Assembly: GCA_903644035.1 (NCBI GenBank) | Contig: CAHJXG010000076.1 | Coordinates: 1-6,864 of the forward strand | Source: Rhodospirillales bacterium | Lineage (GTDB): Bacteria > Pseudomonadota > Alphaproteobacteria > Acetobacterales > Acetobacteraceae | Length of the DNA: 6,864 nt | Direction: 5' to 3' | In this document: positions 1 through 5,795 of the stretch, piece by piece | How positions within the stretch are numbered: position 1 is the first letter of the stretch | Layout of the letters: every line of letters starts with the position of its first letter | Position numbers and translations under genes: made by a program | The notes under the pieces: model-generated | Database searches by the model: none | What the model was told of the DNA's origin: nothing | What the model saw: the letters and a program-made list of their open reading frames with translations, nothing else

Positions 1-503
1 GCGGGCGGCGCCGTGCGGGCGGTAGGCGCGCGCGCCGCCTCGGGCGGCTCCACCGCTTGGACGCCTGGCGCCTGGAACCCCGCACCGTCTTGCGCCACGG
101 TGAGCAGCGACGGCCCGCTGGTCCGCGGCTTCGACGGCGTCACCGGGGCGTCGTCCTCGCTGTCGTCGATGCTCATGATCGGATGGGTCGGGCCGGGCGT
201 GAGCTGAACCGCGCCCCGGTCCGACGCGAGCGCGCCCTCCACGTTTGGGGTCAGCCCGCCAAACGGCGCGCCGAAGCCGGAGGCGTTGCGCGACGTCACG
301 CTGTTGGGGCTGAAATAGTCGGCCAGGCCCGACCGCTGCTCCTGCGTGGTGGCGTTCAGCAGCCACATCAACAGGAAGAACGCCATCATCGCCGTCACGA
401 AGTCGGCATACGCCACCTTCCACGCGCCGCCGTGGTGGCCGCCCTCGACCACTTCCTCCTTGCGGATGATGATCGTCGCCTTGGCTTTCCTCGTGCCGCT
501 CAT
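1..503 (-). CDS. motB: Flagellar motor stator protein MotB, N-terminal part (runs off the left edge)
   Basis: MotB forms, with MotA, the ion-driven stator of the flagellar motor in the inner membrane and anchors it to peptidoglycan. About 167 codons are visible. The N-terminus is a basic cytoplasmic tail containing IIIRKEE and GGHHGGAWKVAYADFVTAMMA, followed by one membrane segment (about residues 28-50). D34 in the AYADF motif matches the proton-binding aspartate of MotB (D32 in E. coli). Next come TQEQRSGLADYF, the juxtamembrane plug-like region, and a Pro/Ala/Ser-rich linker. The C-terminal OmpA-like peptidoglycan-binding domain would lie outside the window. The ATG at 503 is preceded by GAGGG with 5-nt spacing, which supports this start. 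The gene lies 69 bp downstream of the dehydratase gene on the same strand. No motA is next to its 5' end. The frame is open to the window edge, so it is incomplete rather than visibly broken. Confidence 0.93.
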   Translation of the reverse strand, partial: MSGTRKAKATIIIRKEEVVEGGHHGGAWKVAYADFVTAMMAFFLLMWLLNATTQEQRSGLADYFSPNSVTSRNASGFGAPFGGLTPNVEGALASDRGAVQLTPGPTHPIMSIDDSEDDAPVTPSKPRTSGPSLLTVAQDGAGFQAPGVQAVEPPEAARAPTARTAPP

Positions 504-572
504 GCCAACCCTCGCCTGTGTCGGGGGCAAGATGCGGCAGAAGGCTTAATCTTTCGCTAATGCAGGCGCCGC

Positions 573-1541
573 TCAGGCCGCCAAGGCGCGCGCGAACACC
601 GCCGGGTCCACATTGCCGCCGCTCAGCACGGCGCCCACCACGCGCCCGCGCGGGTCGAAGCGGCCCGAGAGCAGGGCGGCCAGGCACACGGCGCCGCCGG
701 GTTCCACGACCAGCTTCAAATGGGTGAAGGCGAAGGCGATGGCCGCCAGCACCTCGGCATCCGTCACCGTGATGCCGCGGGCCAGCCGGGTGCGGTTCAC
801 CGCGAAGGTCAGCTCCCCCGGCATCCTGGCCAGCAAGGCGTCGCAAAGCTCCGAGCCGCCCGGCGGATTGCCCACACGCTCGCCGCCACGGAGCGAGCGC
901 CCGGTGTCGTCGGACCCTTCCGGCTCGACCGCGATGATCTCGGCGCCGGGCCGCACGCCCTCGGCCGCGAGCGCCCACCCGGCGATCAGGCCGCCGCCGC
1001 CGGTGCAGACCAGCAGCGCATCGACCGGCAGGTCGCCCGCATCCTCGAACAGCTCCAGCGCCGCCGTGCCCTGCCCGGCGATGACGTGGGGATGGTCGAA
1101 CGGCGGGATCAGCGACGCGCCGGTGCGCTCGACATACTGCCGGGTCAGCGCCTCCCGGTCGTCGGTGGCGCGGTCGTAGTGCACGATCTCGGCCCCCCAG
1201 CGCCGGGTGCTGTCGATCTTCACCTGCGGCGCGTCGCGCGGCATGAAGACCGTGGCGGCGGCGCCGATGGACTGCGCGGCGCAGGCCAGGGCCTGGCCGT
1301 GATTGCCGGAGGAATGCGTCACGACGCCGGCCCGCCGCTCGGCCTCCGAAAGCTGCAGGGCGGCATTGGTGGCGCCGCGCAGCTTGAAGCTGCCGGTCTT
1401 CTGCAGGACCTCGGCCTTCAGCAGCACGGTGCCGCCGGTCAGCTCGTCGAGCCGCGGGTTGCGCAGCGTGGGGGTGCGCACGACGTGCCCGGCGATCCGG
1501 CGCCCGGCAGCGGCCACGTCGTCATGGGTCGGAAGCTGCAT
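573..1541 (-). CDS. PLP-dependent threonine/serine dehydratase-like enzyme (fold type II)
   Basis: The 322-residue product has the motifs of the threonine dehydratase / serine racemase family, cytosolic enzymes that form a Schiff base between PLP and a lysine and eliminate water (or racemise) on hydroxy amino acids. Visible motifs are KTGSFKLRGA with the PLP lysine at K53, SSGNHGQ at 77-83 (substrate loop), FDHPHVIAGQGT at 148-159, the phosphate-binding GGGG at 181-184, and a C-terminal SGGN that would contact the pyridine nitrogen. Length equals the single-domain catabolic type (TdcB, serine racemase), with no C-terminal ACT regulatory domain as in biosynthetic IlvA. Two further in-frame starts exist upstream (ATG at 1556, TTG at 1571). 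The ATG at 1541 is chosen because AGGAG stands 6 nt before it. The start overlaps the glycosyltransferase end by 20 bp, suggesting coupled translation. True substrate (Thr, Ser, hydroxyectoine breakdown product or other) cannot be decided from sequence. Confidence 0.9.
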   Translation of the reverse strand: MQLPTHDDVAAAGRRIAGHVVRTPTLRNPRLDELTGGTVLLKAEVLQKTGSFKLRGATNAALQLSEAERRAGVVTHSSGNHGQALACAAQSIGAAATVFMPRDAPQVKIDSTRRWGAEIVHYDRATDDREALTRQYVERTGASLIPPFDHPHVIAGQGTAALELFEDAGDLPVDALLVCTGGGGLIAGWALAAEGVRPGAEIIAVEPEGSDDTGRSLRGGERVGNPPGGSELCDALLARMPGELTFAVNRTRLARGITVTDAEVLAAIAFAFTHLKLVVEPGGAVCLAALLSGRFDPRGRVVGAVLSGGNVDPAVFARALAA

Positions 1542-2994
1542 CCTGCTCTCCTGCATGGGGCAAGCGGGCAAACGGGGCGCCTGGCCGCTGGGTCACAAGG
1601 TAAACGCGGAATCGCTCGGCCTCCACCCCGTCCGGCGCGCTGCCGCGGGTGCGGACGACCTGGCCGACCTGCCGGGCCGTTGCCCAATAGGCGGGATCCG
1701 GCGGCTCGGACCGGCGCTGGCTGACCAGCAGCAGCCCAGGCTCCGCGCTGCTGGCCCGCGGCAGGCGGAACAGCGCCCAGCGGTCCTCGGCCCCCAGGAC
1801 CGGCACGCCCGGCGGGGCACGCCAGGCAAGCAGGCTGGCGACGCCATACGCCTCGGACGCGATCCACGCGACGCCCTGCTGCCGCCGCATCGCCTCCAGG
1901 TCGCGGGACACCCCGTCCCAGCCGCCGAGCCGGATCAGGATCGGGTCGAGCCGGCGCGGCAGCGGAAACGGCGCCGTGGCGCCCTGCACATAGACCAGCG
2001 CCGTGACCGCCAGGCCGAGCGCCACCGCGGGCCGCCACAGGCGCCAGCCCAGGCCTGTGCCACAGATCCCGGCGGCGCAGACCGCGGCGGCGGGATAGAC
2101 GATGGCCGGCCAGTTCGCCTGCACCCGGTCGCCGATGGCGTGCTGCACGAACACCAGCAGGCCCGGCAGCGTCAGCGCCGCGAGCAGGGACCAGGCCGGG
2201 TCGCGCACGGCCGCGCGCCGGACGACGGCCCATATCCCGGCCGACAGCAGGATGAACACCAAGGGCGTCGCCAGGCCCACCTGCCCGCCCAGCAGCTCCG
2301 AGAGGTGGCGCAGCGCCGCGCCGGGGTTCCAGTCTCCGGTCCGCCCGCCCTGCTTGGCGAAGCTGGCCCAGCCATGCCCCGCGTTCCACAGCACCACCGG
2401 CGCGAAGGACGCCGCCGCCACGATCCCGCCGAGCCACAGAGAGGCGCTGCGGAACCATCGGCGCAGCCCGGGCACCCACAGGAGCCACAGCACGATGCCG
2501 ACACCCAAGAAGCCGCCGGTATACTTGCTCGCCGTCGCGCAGCCGGCGAAAAGGCCCACCGCCAGCCACCACCGCCCGTCGCCGGACCGCAGCAGCCGCG
2601 CCAGCGCCCACATCGTCGCCGCCCAGAACAGCAGCAGCGGCGTGTCCGGCGTCATCGTCACCGCGCCCGCCCCGACCAGCAGCGTGCCGTTCAGCAGCGC
2701 CGCCGCGGGCACGCCCAACCGCCGCCCGGGAAACAGCAGCTCCGCCGAGCGCGCCAGCAGCACCGAGCCGGCCGCCGCCGACACCGGCCCCCATAGCCGC
2801 ACCCCCAGCGCATCCTCGCCTGCAAGCCAGGTTCCCGCCCGGATCCAGAGCGCCACCATCGGCGGATGGTCGAGGTAGCCCGGCGCCAGCGCATGCGACC
2901 AGACCCAGTAGTACGCCTCATCCTCCGACAGCGGCGTCGCCGCCGCGACGACGAGGCGGAGGAGGGTCAGAAGCAACAAGGCAAGCAGGGCCAT
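1522..2994 (-). CDS. GT-C type membrane glycosyltransferase (ArnT/PMT-like, GT39/GT83 superfamily)
   Basis: The 490-residue protein is a polytopic inner-membrane glycosyltransferase of the type that uses polyprenyl-phosphate sugars as donors and acts on the periplasmic side. The order of motifs fits: a first hydrophobic segment (residues 1-19), the acidic loop SEDEAYYW with D25-E26 (catalytic-type acidic pair), LDHPP at 41-45, TPDTPLLLFW at 115-124, SKYT at 156-159, a series of hydrophobic segments to about residue 340 including ANWPA at 293-297, and a soluble C-terminal part of about 150 residues. These motifs are shared by PMT_2/ArnT-like proteins; donor and acceptor are unknown. The start at 2994 puts the first membrane helix at the N-terminus and has GGAGG before it, though with a short 3-nt spacing. 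A GTG at 3012 would add six residues. It is probably the first gene of the unit leading to the dehydratase and perhaps motB. Confidence 0.88.
   Translation of the reverse strand: MALLALLLLTLLRLVVAAATPLSEDEAYYWVWSHALAPGYLDHPPMVALWIRAGTWLAGEDALGVRLWGPVSAAAGSVLLARSAELLFPGRRLGVPAAALLNGTLLVGAGAVTMTPDTPLLLFWAATMWALARLLRSGDGRWWLAVGLFAGCATASKYTGGFLGVGIVLWLLWVPGLRRWFRSASLWLGGIVAAASFAPVVLWNAGHGWASFAKQGGRTGDWNPGAALRHLSELLGGQVGLATPLVFILLSAGIWAVVRRAAVRDPAWSLLAALTLPGLLVFVQHAIGDRVQANWPAIVYPAAAVCAAGICGTGLGWRLWRPAVALGLAVTALVYVQGATAPFPLPRRLDPILIRLGGWDGVSRDLEAMRRQQGVAWIASEAYGVASLLAWRAPPGVPVLGAEDRWALFRLPRASSAEPGLLLVSQRRSEPPDPAYWATARQVGQVVRTRGSAPDGVEAERFRVYLVTQRPGAPFARLPHAGEQDAASDP
1548..1552 (-). promoter_or_regulatory. 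Ribosome binding site that fixes the dehydratase start
   Basis: AGGAG on the minus strand, 6 nt before the ATG at 1541. It is inside the last codons of the upstream glycosyltransferase gene. The competing starts at 1556 and 1571 have no comparable site, so this decides the start and indicates translation from a shared transcript. Confidence 0.75.
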
Positions 2995-3016
2995 GCGCCT
3001 CCGATCCGTCACCCCT

Positions 3017-3035
3017 GGTGGCACGTCAAGCCACC
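3017..3035. repeat. Inverted repeat GGTGGC-N7-GCCACC in the divergent spacer
   Basis: Perfect 6-bp arms at 3017-3022 and 3030-3035 lie between the divergent glycosyltransferase and GlsB-like genes, 23 nt upstream of the glycosyltransferase ATG. An overlapping pair, TGGCAC (3019-3024) and GTGCCA (3038-3043), offers an alternative pairing. It may be an operator for either gene or a leader hairpin of the glycosyltransferase mRNA. With six-base arms in GC-rich DNA, chance is possible. Confidence 0.35.
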
Positions 3036-3109
3036 CTGTGCCATTCTCCGAAACAGCGGCCCCGTCCCAAGAGTTGCGACATCGTTCCCAATACGACCGG
3101 AGTGCTTCC

Positions 3110-3367
3110 ATGATCTCATTTATCGGCGCCATCATCATCGGCGGCCTCGCCGGCCTGGTGGCCAAGTTCCTGACGCCTGGCCGTGATCCCGGCGGGTTCA
3201 TCATCACCATCCTGCTCGGCATCGCCGGCGCCATGGTCGCGACCTTCCTGGGTCAGGCCCTGGGCTGGTACCGGCCGGGCCAGTCGGCCGGGTTCATCGG
3301 CGCGGTGGTCGGCGCGGTCATCATCCTGGTGGTCTACCGCATGGTCGCGCGCCCGCGGATCAACTGA
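3110..3367 (+). CDS. GlsB/YeaQ/YmgE family small membrane protein
   Basis: This 85-residue, very hydrophobic protein has three Gly/Ala-rich membrane segments (about residues 3-21, 29-50 and 59-78), split by short polar loops (TPGRDPGG and GWYRPGQS), and a basic tail ending RMVARPRIN. The opening MISFIGAIIIGGLAGLVAKF and the second-segment GG-F-T-LLGIAGA pattern are typical of the transglycosylase-associated GlsB/YeaQ/YmgE family, which is about 80-85 residues long. Members are inner-membrane proteins, often stress-induced, but without an established biochemical role. The ATG at 3110 has GGAG at 3099-3102 with 7-nt spacing. The gene stands alone: divergent from the glycosyltransferase gene and convergent with the Lrp-type gene, whose stop codon lies only 18 bp beyond its own. 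A general-stress promoter would be expected, but I could not find a convincing one in the spacer. Confidence 0.9.
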   Translation: MISFIGAIIIGGLAGLVAKFLTPGRDPGGFIITILLGIAGAMVATFLGQALGWYRPGQSAGFIGAVVGAVIILVVYRMVARPRIN

Positions 3368-3373
3368 GCGGAC

Positions 3374-3404
3374 GGCCGGCGCGCCCTACAGGGGCACGCC
3401 GGCC
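3374..3404. terminator. GC-rich hairpin between convergent genes, possible bidirectional terminator
   Basis: GGCCGGCG (3374-3381) pairs perfectly with CGCCGGCC (3397-3404). After a C-A mismatch, GCCC (3383-3386) pairs with GGGC (3392-3395) around a 5-nt loop. It sits 7 bp after the GlsB-like stop and covers the last codons of the Lrp-type gene, where it could end transcripts from both sides. No T-run follows on either strand, so it is not a textbook intrinsic terminator. Confidence 0.5.
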
Positions 3405-3865
3405 AGGCTGCGGCTCGTGCGGATCGTCTGCAGAGTCTGCACCCGGCTGACCGACGCCGCGCCGGTCAGGCGCCGGGTCAGCGCGTTCTCGTGTGCGGTG
3501 TCCCGCGCCACCAGGCGCAGCAGGAAGTCGCCGCCGCCGCGGATCATGTGGCACTCCCGGACCTCGGGCCATTCCGCCACCTCCGCCTCGAACGCCGAGA
3601 GCACCGTCTCCTTCTGGCTGTCCAGCCCGATCAGCGCGAAGAACACGATTTCCCATCCCAGGCGGGCCGGGTCGGTGTCGGCGTGGTAGCCGCGGATGAT
3701 GCCGGCCTCCTCCAGCCGCCGGACCCGGCGCAGGCAGGGCGGGGCCGTGATGTCGGCGCGCCGGGCCAACTCGACGTTGGTCATGCGGCCGTCCATCTGC
3801 AGCTCGGCCAGGATGCGCCGGTCGATCCCGTCCAGTTCCGCCACGTCGTCGCCATCAAACTTCAT
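3386..3865 (-). CDS. Lrp/AsnC family transcriptional regulator
   Basis: The 159-residue protein has the family layout: an N-terminal winged helix-turn-helix (about residues 11-60) with LDGIDRRIL, then the recognition region APPCLRRVRRLEEAG and IIRGYHA, and a C-terminal RAM ligand/oligomerisation domain (about 72-150) with ECHMIRGGGDFLL. Lrp/AsnC proteins form dimers to octamers, bind DNA dyads and often sense amino acids. This is full length for the family. The ATG at 3865 is supported by the conserved N-terminal alignment, although only a weak AGG precedes it. It is divergent from trxB with a 151-bp spacer. An Lrp-type gene next to trxB recurs in alphaproteobacteria, from memory of rhizobial genomes. 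A dyad 17 bp upstream of its start could be an autoregulatory site. The effector and targets are not visible. Confidence 0.92.
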   Translation of the reverse strand: MKFDGDDVAELDGIDRRILAELQMDGRMTNVELARRADITAPPCLRRVRRLEEAGIIRGYHADTDPARLGWEIVFFALIGLDSQKETVLSAFEAEVAEWPEVRECHMIRGGGDFLLRLVARDTAHENALTRRLTGAASVSRVQTLQTIRTSRSLAGVPL

Positions 3866-3881
3866 AGGCCTGTCTATCCCA

Positions 3882-3894
3882 GTTGCCGCGCAAC
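3882..3894. promoter_or_regulatory. Dyad GTTGC-CGC-GCAAC upstream of the Lrp-type gene
   Basis: A perfect 5-bp dyad with a 3-bp centre, adjoining AT-rich CAATATTAC in otherwise GC-rich DNA. On the minus strand TAATAT could be a -10 box for the Lrp-type gene, and the dyad would then lie just downstream of it, a suitable place for autorepression. Binding by this regulator is inference. Confidence 0.4.
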
Positions 3895-3942
3895 AATATT
3901 ACGGAAGAGCTGACATGAACACCCGGACGGGCGGCCTCGCTT

Positions 3943-3977
3943 GCACGGCGCCCGGCGGCTTGCGTGGCTCGCCGTGC
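3943..3977. promoter_or_regulatory. Inverted repeat GCACGGCG-N19-CGCCGTGC upstream of trxB
   Basis: Perfect 8-bp arms (3943-3950 and 3970-3977), about 27 bp centre to centre, immediately precede the trxB -10 box at 3985. The -35 region falls between the arms. The spacing suits a dimeric or tetrameric regulator on one DNA face; the divergent Lrp-type protein and the downstream LysR protein are the obvious candidates, but neither is shown. Confidence 0.45.
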
Positions 3978-3990
3978 CCGCCGATATGAT
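3960..3990 (+). promoter_or_regulatory. Candidate trxB promoter
   Basis: TATGAT at 3985-3990 matches five of six positions of the sigma70 -10 box, with TTGCGT at 3960-3965 as a poor -35 at long 19-bp spacing. Transcription would start near 3997, leaving a leader of about 20 nt that contains the AAGGAG site at 4001-4006. Confidence 0.45.
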
Positions 3991-4016
3991 CGGATGTGCA
4001 AAGGAGCCGCGCCGCC

Positions 4017-4994
4017 ATGCCTGAGACGATCCATACCCAGGTCCTGATCATCGGCGCCGGGCCGGCCGGCTACACGGCGGCGATCTACGCGGCGCGCGGC
4101 GGGCTGGACCCGGTGCTGGTCTCCGGCCTGCAACCCGGCGGCCAGCTGATGATCACGACGGACGTGGAAAATTATCCGGGGTTTGAGAACGCCATCCAAG
4201 GCCCCTGGCTGATGGAGCAGATGGCCAAGCAGGCCGAGCACGTTGGCACGCGGGTGATCAGCGACCTGTTGATGAGCGTCGACTTCTCGCGCCGCCCGTT
4301 CCGCTGCACGGGCGACTCCGGCGACGTCTACCTGGCCGAGACCGTGGTGATCGCGACCGGGGCGCAGGCGCGCTGGCTGGGCCTGCCGTCGGAGAAGCGG
4401 CTGCAGGGCGCGGGCGTGTCGGCCTGCGCGACCTGCGACGGGTTCTTCTACCGCGGCAAGCAGGTGGCGGTGATCGGCGGCGGCAACACGGCGGTCGAGG
4501 AGGCGCTGTATCTGACCCACCACGCCGACAAGGTGACGCTGGTGCACCGGCGCGACAGCCTGCGCGCCGAGAAGATCCTGCAGAAGCGCCTGTTCAGCCA
4601 TCCCAAGATCGCCGTCCTGTGGGACAGCGCCGTGGAGGAGGTCACCGGCGGCGGCCAGCCCGAGGTCGTGACGGGCGTTGCCCTGCGAAACGTGCGCACC
4701 GGCGCGTTGAGCCACCTGCCGGTGGATGGCGTGTTCATCGCCATCGGCCACATGCCCAACACGACGATCTTCCGCGGCGAGGTCGAGCTGGACAGCGAGG
4801 GCTACGTGCTCACCAAGCCCGGCCTCACCCAGACCTCCGTGCCCGGCGTGTTCGCGGCCGGCGACGTGCAGGACAAGCTGTGGCGGCAGGCGATCACCGC
4901 GGCCGGGACCGGGTGCATCGCGGCGTTGGAGGCGGAGAAGTTCCTGACGTTGCAGGCGCAACCGGCGCAGGCGAGCGCGGAAGCGGCGGAGTAG
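4017..4994 (+). CDS. trxB: Thioredoxin reductase (NADPH), TrxB
   Basis: This cytosolic flavoenzyme passes electrons from NADPH through FAD and a redox disulfide to thioredoxin (EC 1.8.1.9). The 325-residue product shows all expected sites in order: FAD-binding GAGPAG at 13-18, QPGGQL and ENYPGF around 39-56, the FAD-domain ATG at 113-115, the redox pair C137-A-T-C140, NADPH-binding GGGNTA at 154-159, HRRD at 177-180 (2'-phosphate contact), and the C-terminal FAD motif GVFAAGDVQD at 277-286. The length is normal (E. coli 321). The ATG at 4017 is preferred, with AAGGAG at 4001-4006 and 10-nt spacing. The upstream in-frame GTG at 3996 would add seven residues and place that site inside the gene. 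It is divergent from an Lrp-type regulator and, after an inserted small gene, followed by an LsrB/VtlR-type LysR gene. Confidence 0.97.
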   Translation: MPETIHTQVLIIGAGPAGYTAAIYAARGGLDPVLVSGLQPGGQLMITTDVENYPGFENAIQGPWLMEQMAKQAEHVGTRVISDLLMSVDFSRRPFRCTGDSGDVYLAETVVIATGAQARWLGLPSEKRLQGAGVSACATCDGFFYRGKQVAVIGGGNTAVEEALYLTHHADKVTLVHRRDSLRAEKILQKRLFSHPKIAVLWDSAVEEVTGGGQPEVVTGVALRNVRTGALSHLPVDGVFIAIGHMPNTTIFRGEVELDSEGYVLTKPGLTQTSVPGVFAAGDVQDKLWRQAITAAGTGCIAALEAEKFLTLQAQPAQASAEAAE

Positions 4995-5004
4995 CCTCGG
5001 CACG

Positions 5005-5021
5005 CCTCGGCCTTGACGAGG
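5005..5021 (+). terminator. Weak hairpin after trxB
   Basis: CCTCG (5005-5009) and CGAGG (5017-5021) flank a 7-nt loop, 10 bp after the trxB stop. The stem is short and has no T-run, so termination here is only a possibility. Confidence 0.25.
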
Positions 5022-5066
5022 GTAAAGGGCACAGGGACCCGAGCTTGCCTCCAGAGGACGCTGCCG

Positions 5067-5095
5067 TTGTCACAGGGTCCTGATGCCTGCACAAT
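5067..5095 (+). promoter_or_regulatory. Candidate sigma70-type promoter for the unknown exported protein
   Basis: TTGTCA (5067-5072) matches five of six -35 positions and CACAAT (5090-5095) four of six -10 positions, at the ideal 17-bp spacing. It would give a leader of about 100 nt before the ATG at 5204 and suggests the small gene is transcribed independently of trxB. Confidence 0.45.
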
Positions 5096-5151
5096 CAACG
5101 CAAGCTGGCAGTTACCCGCAAGAACAGTTGGGTCAACCAAGGAAACACTGC

Positions 5152-5184
5152 GGGGCTGCGGCATCGGCGGCTCGAAGCTGCCCC
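5152..5184 (+). other. Leader hairpin before the unknown exported protein
   Basis: GGGGC (5152-5156) pairs with GCCCC (5180-5184), and beyond a T-T mismatch GC (5158-5159) pairs with GC (5177-5178), leaving a 17-nt loop. The 3' arm ends 4 nt before the GAGG ribosome binding site at 5189-5192, so it might influence translation. It could also be chance in GC-rich sequence. Confidence 0.3.
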
Positions 5185-5203
5185 TGGTGAGGAAGTGTCT
5201 CCC

Positions 5204-5674
5204 ATGCGAAGCGTGACGTGGATGGCGGGCCTGAGCGCCCTGGTGGCGGCCTCTCCCGTTCACGCTGACTGGCAGTACACAAAGTGGGGCATGACGCCTG
5301 AACAGGTTGTGGCGGCGTCAAGCGGCAGGGCCACGCTGTTGCCAGCCCGGCAGCGTCCCCGCCTCCCTCCCCTGGAGACGGCCGCGACTGGAGAGTTCAA
5401 GGACGCGGCGCTGACGCTGCGGACGGTGTTCTCCTTCAACACAGACGGCAAAGGGCTGGCCTGCGTGTTCTACGGCCTGACGAGCCGCGACGGTGCCGAC
5501 GTGTTCAAGGCTCTTTTGATCAGCCGCTACGGTCAGCCGCAGCGCACGTCAGGCCTGCCCGCCATAGGCCAGGAAACCTTGGGCTGGGCCACGGCCACGG
5601 ACGAGATCGAGGCGAGCTTCTCCCCCGACGACCCGGCGTTTGCCATGCAGTGCGCAAAAGACCGGCGGCCCTGA
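5204..5674 (+). CDS. Small predicted exported protein of unknown function
   Basis: I do not recognise a named family. The 156-residue product opens with a typical Sec signal peptide: MRSVTW, a hydrophobic stretch MAGLSALVAAS, and a likely signal peptidase site after VHA (residue 21), so it should be periplasmic. The mature part begins DWQYTKWGMTPEQVVAAS; W28-G29-M30 plus the later RYGQP (108-112) and a Trp at 128 resemble a pattern I have seen in small uncharacterised proteobacterial exported proteins. Two cysteines, C87 and C150, could form a disulfide. The ATG at 5204 is preferred because it gives the cleaner signal peptide; GAGG at 5189-5192 lies 11 nt before it. An in-frame GTG at 5195 lies only 2 nt after that site. 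The gene stands alone between trxB and the LysR gene with about 210 bp on each side. No lipobox, membrane anchor or catalytic motif is visible. Confidence 0.75.
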   Translation: MRSVTWMAGLSALVAASPVHADWQYTKWGMTPEQVVAASSGRATLLPARQRPRLPPLETAATGEFKDAALTLRTVFSFNTDGKGLACVFYGLTSRDGADVFKALLISRYGQPQRTSGLPAIGQETLGWATATDEIEASFSPDDPAFAMQCAKDRRP

Positions 5675-5795
5675 CGTTCGGCGGCGCTGTGGCCACACGA
5701 CATCGGCGGAACCGGGTTGCTTGCCAGGGACAGGGGAAAGGCTGCTCAGCGTGGAGCGTTGCGCGTCCCGCAATCGGCTTCCATACCGCCCCGCA

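Noticed and set aside
1439..2794. Second minus-strand frame (451 codons) inside the glycosyltransferase gene
   Set aside because: Gly/Ala/Arg-rich frame-shifted reading of the same gene. The real frame carries DEAYYW, TPDTPL, SKYT and NWPA.
1303..2796. Long plus-strand open frame (497 codons) opposite the glycosyltransferase and dehydratase genes
   Set aside because: The translation is rich in Arg, Gln, Pro and Ala with no domain signal, as expected for an antisense frame in GC-rich DNA. The minus-strand genes have clear family motifs.
3028..3043. Sigma54-like TGGCAC on the minus strand in the divergent spacer
   Set aside because: The GC that should follow the GG by ten bases is displaced by one, and the TTGC part is missing, so the promoter rule is not met.
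3049..3077. Possible EcfG-type stress promoter (GAAAC, about 17 bp, AGTT) for the GlsB-like gene
   Set aside because: Both boxes deviate from GGAAC and CGTT, so it is not distinguishable from chance, though stress control would suit the family.
2995..3234. N-terminal extension of the glycosyltransferase to 570 residues
   Set aside because: The added 80 residues run antisense through the GlsB-like gene, lack family similarity and would bury the first membrane helix. The ATG at 2994 has a GGAGG site.
3855..5003. Minus-strand open frame of 382 codons opposite trxB
   Set aside because: Low-complexity Arg/Ala/Gln/His-rich translation lying entirely over an unmistakable trxB gene; a compositional shadow.
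5688..5697. Ten-base palindrome TGTGGCCACA just after the unknown exported-protein gene
   Set aside because: No loop for a hairpin, no T-run, and no link to a known site; short palindromes of this kind occur by chance.
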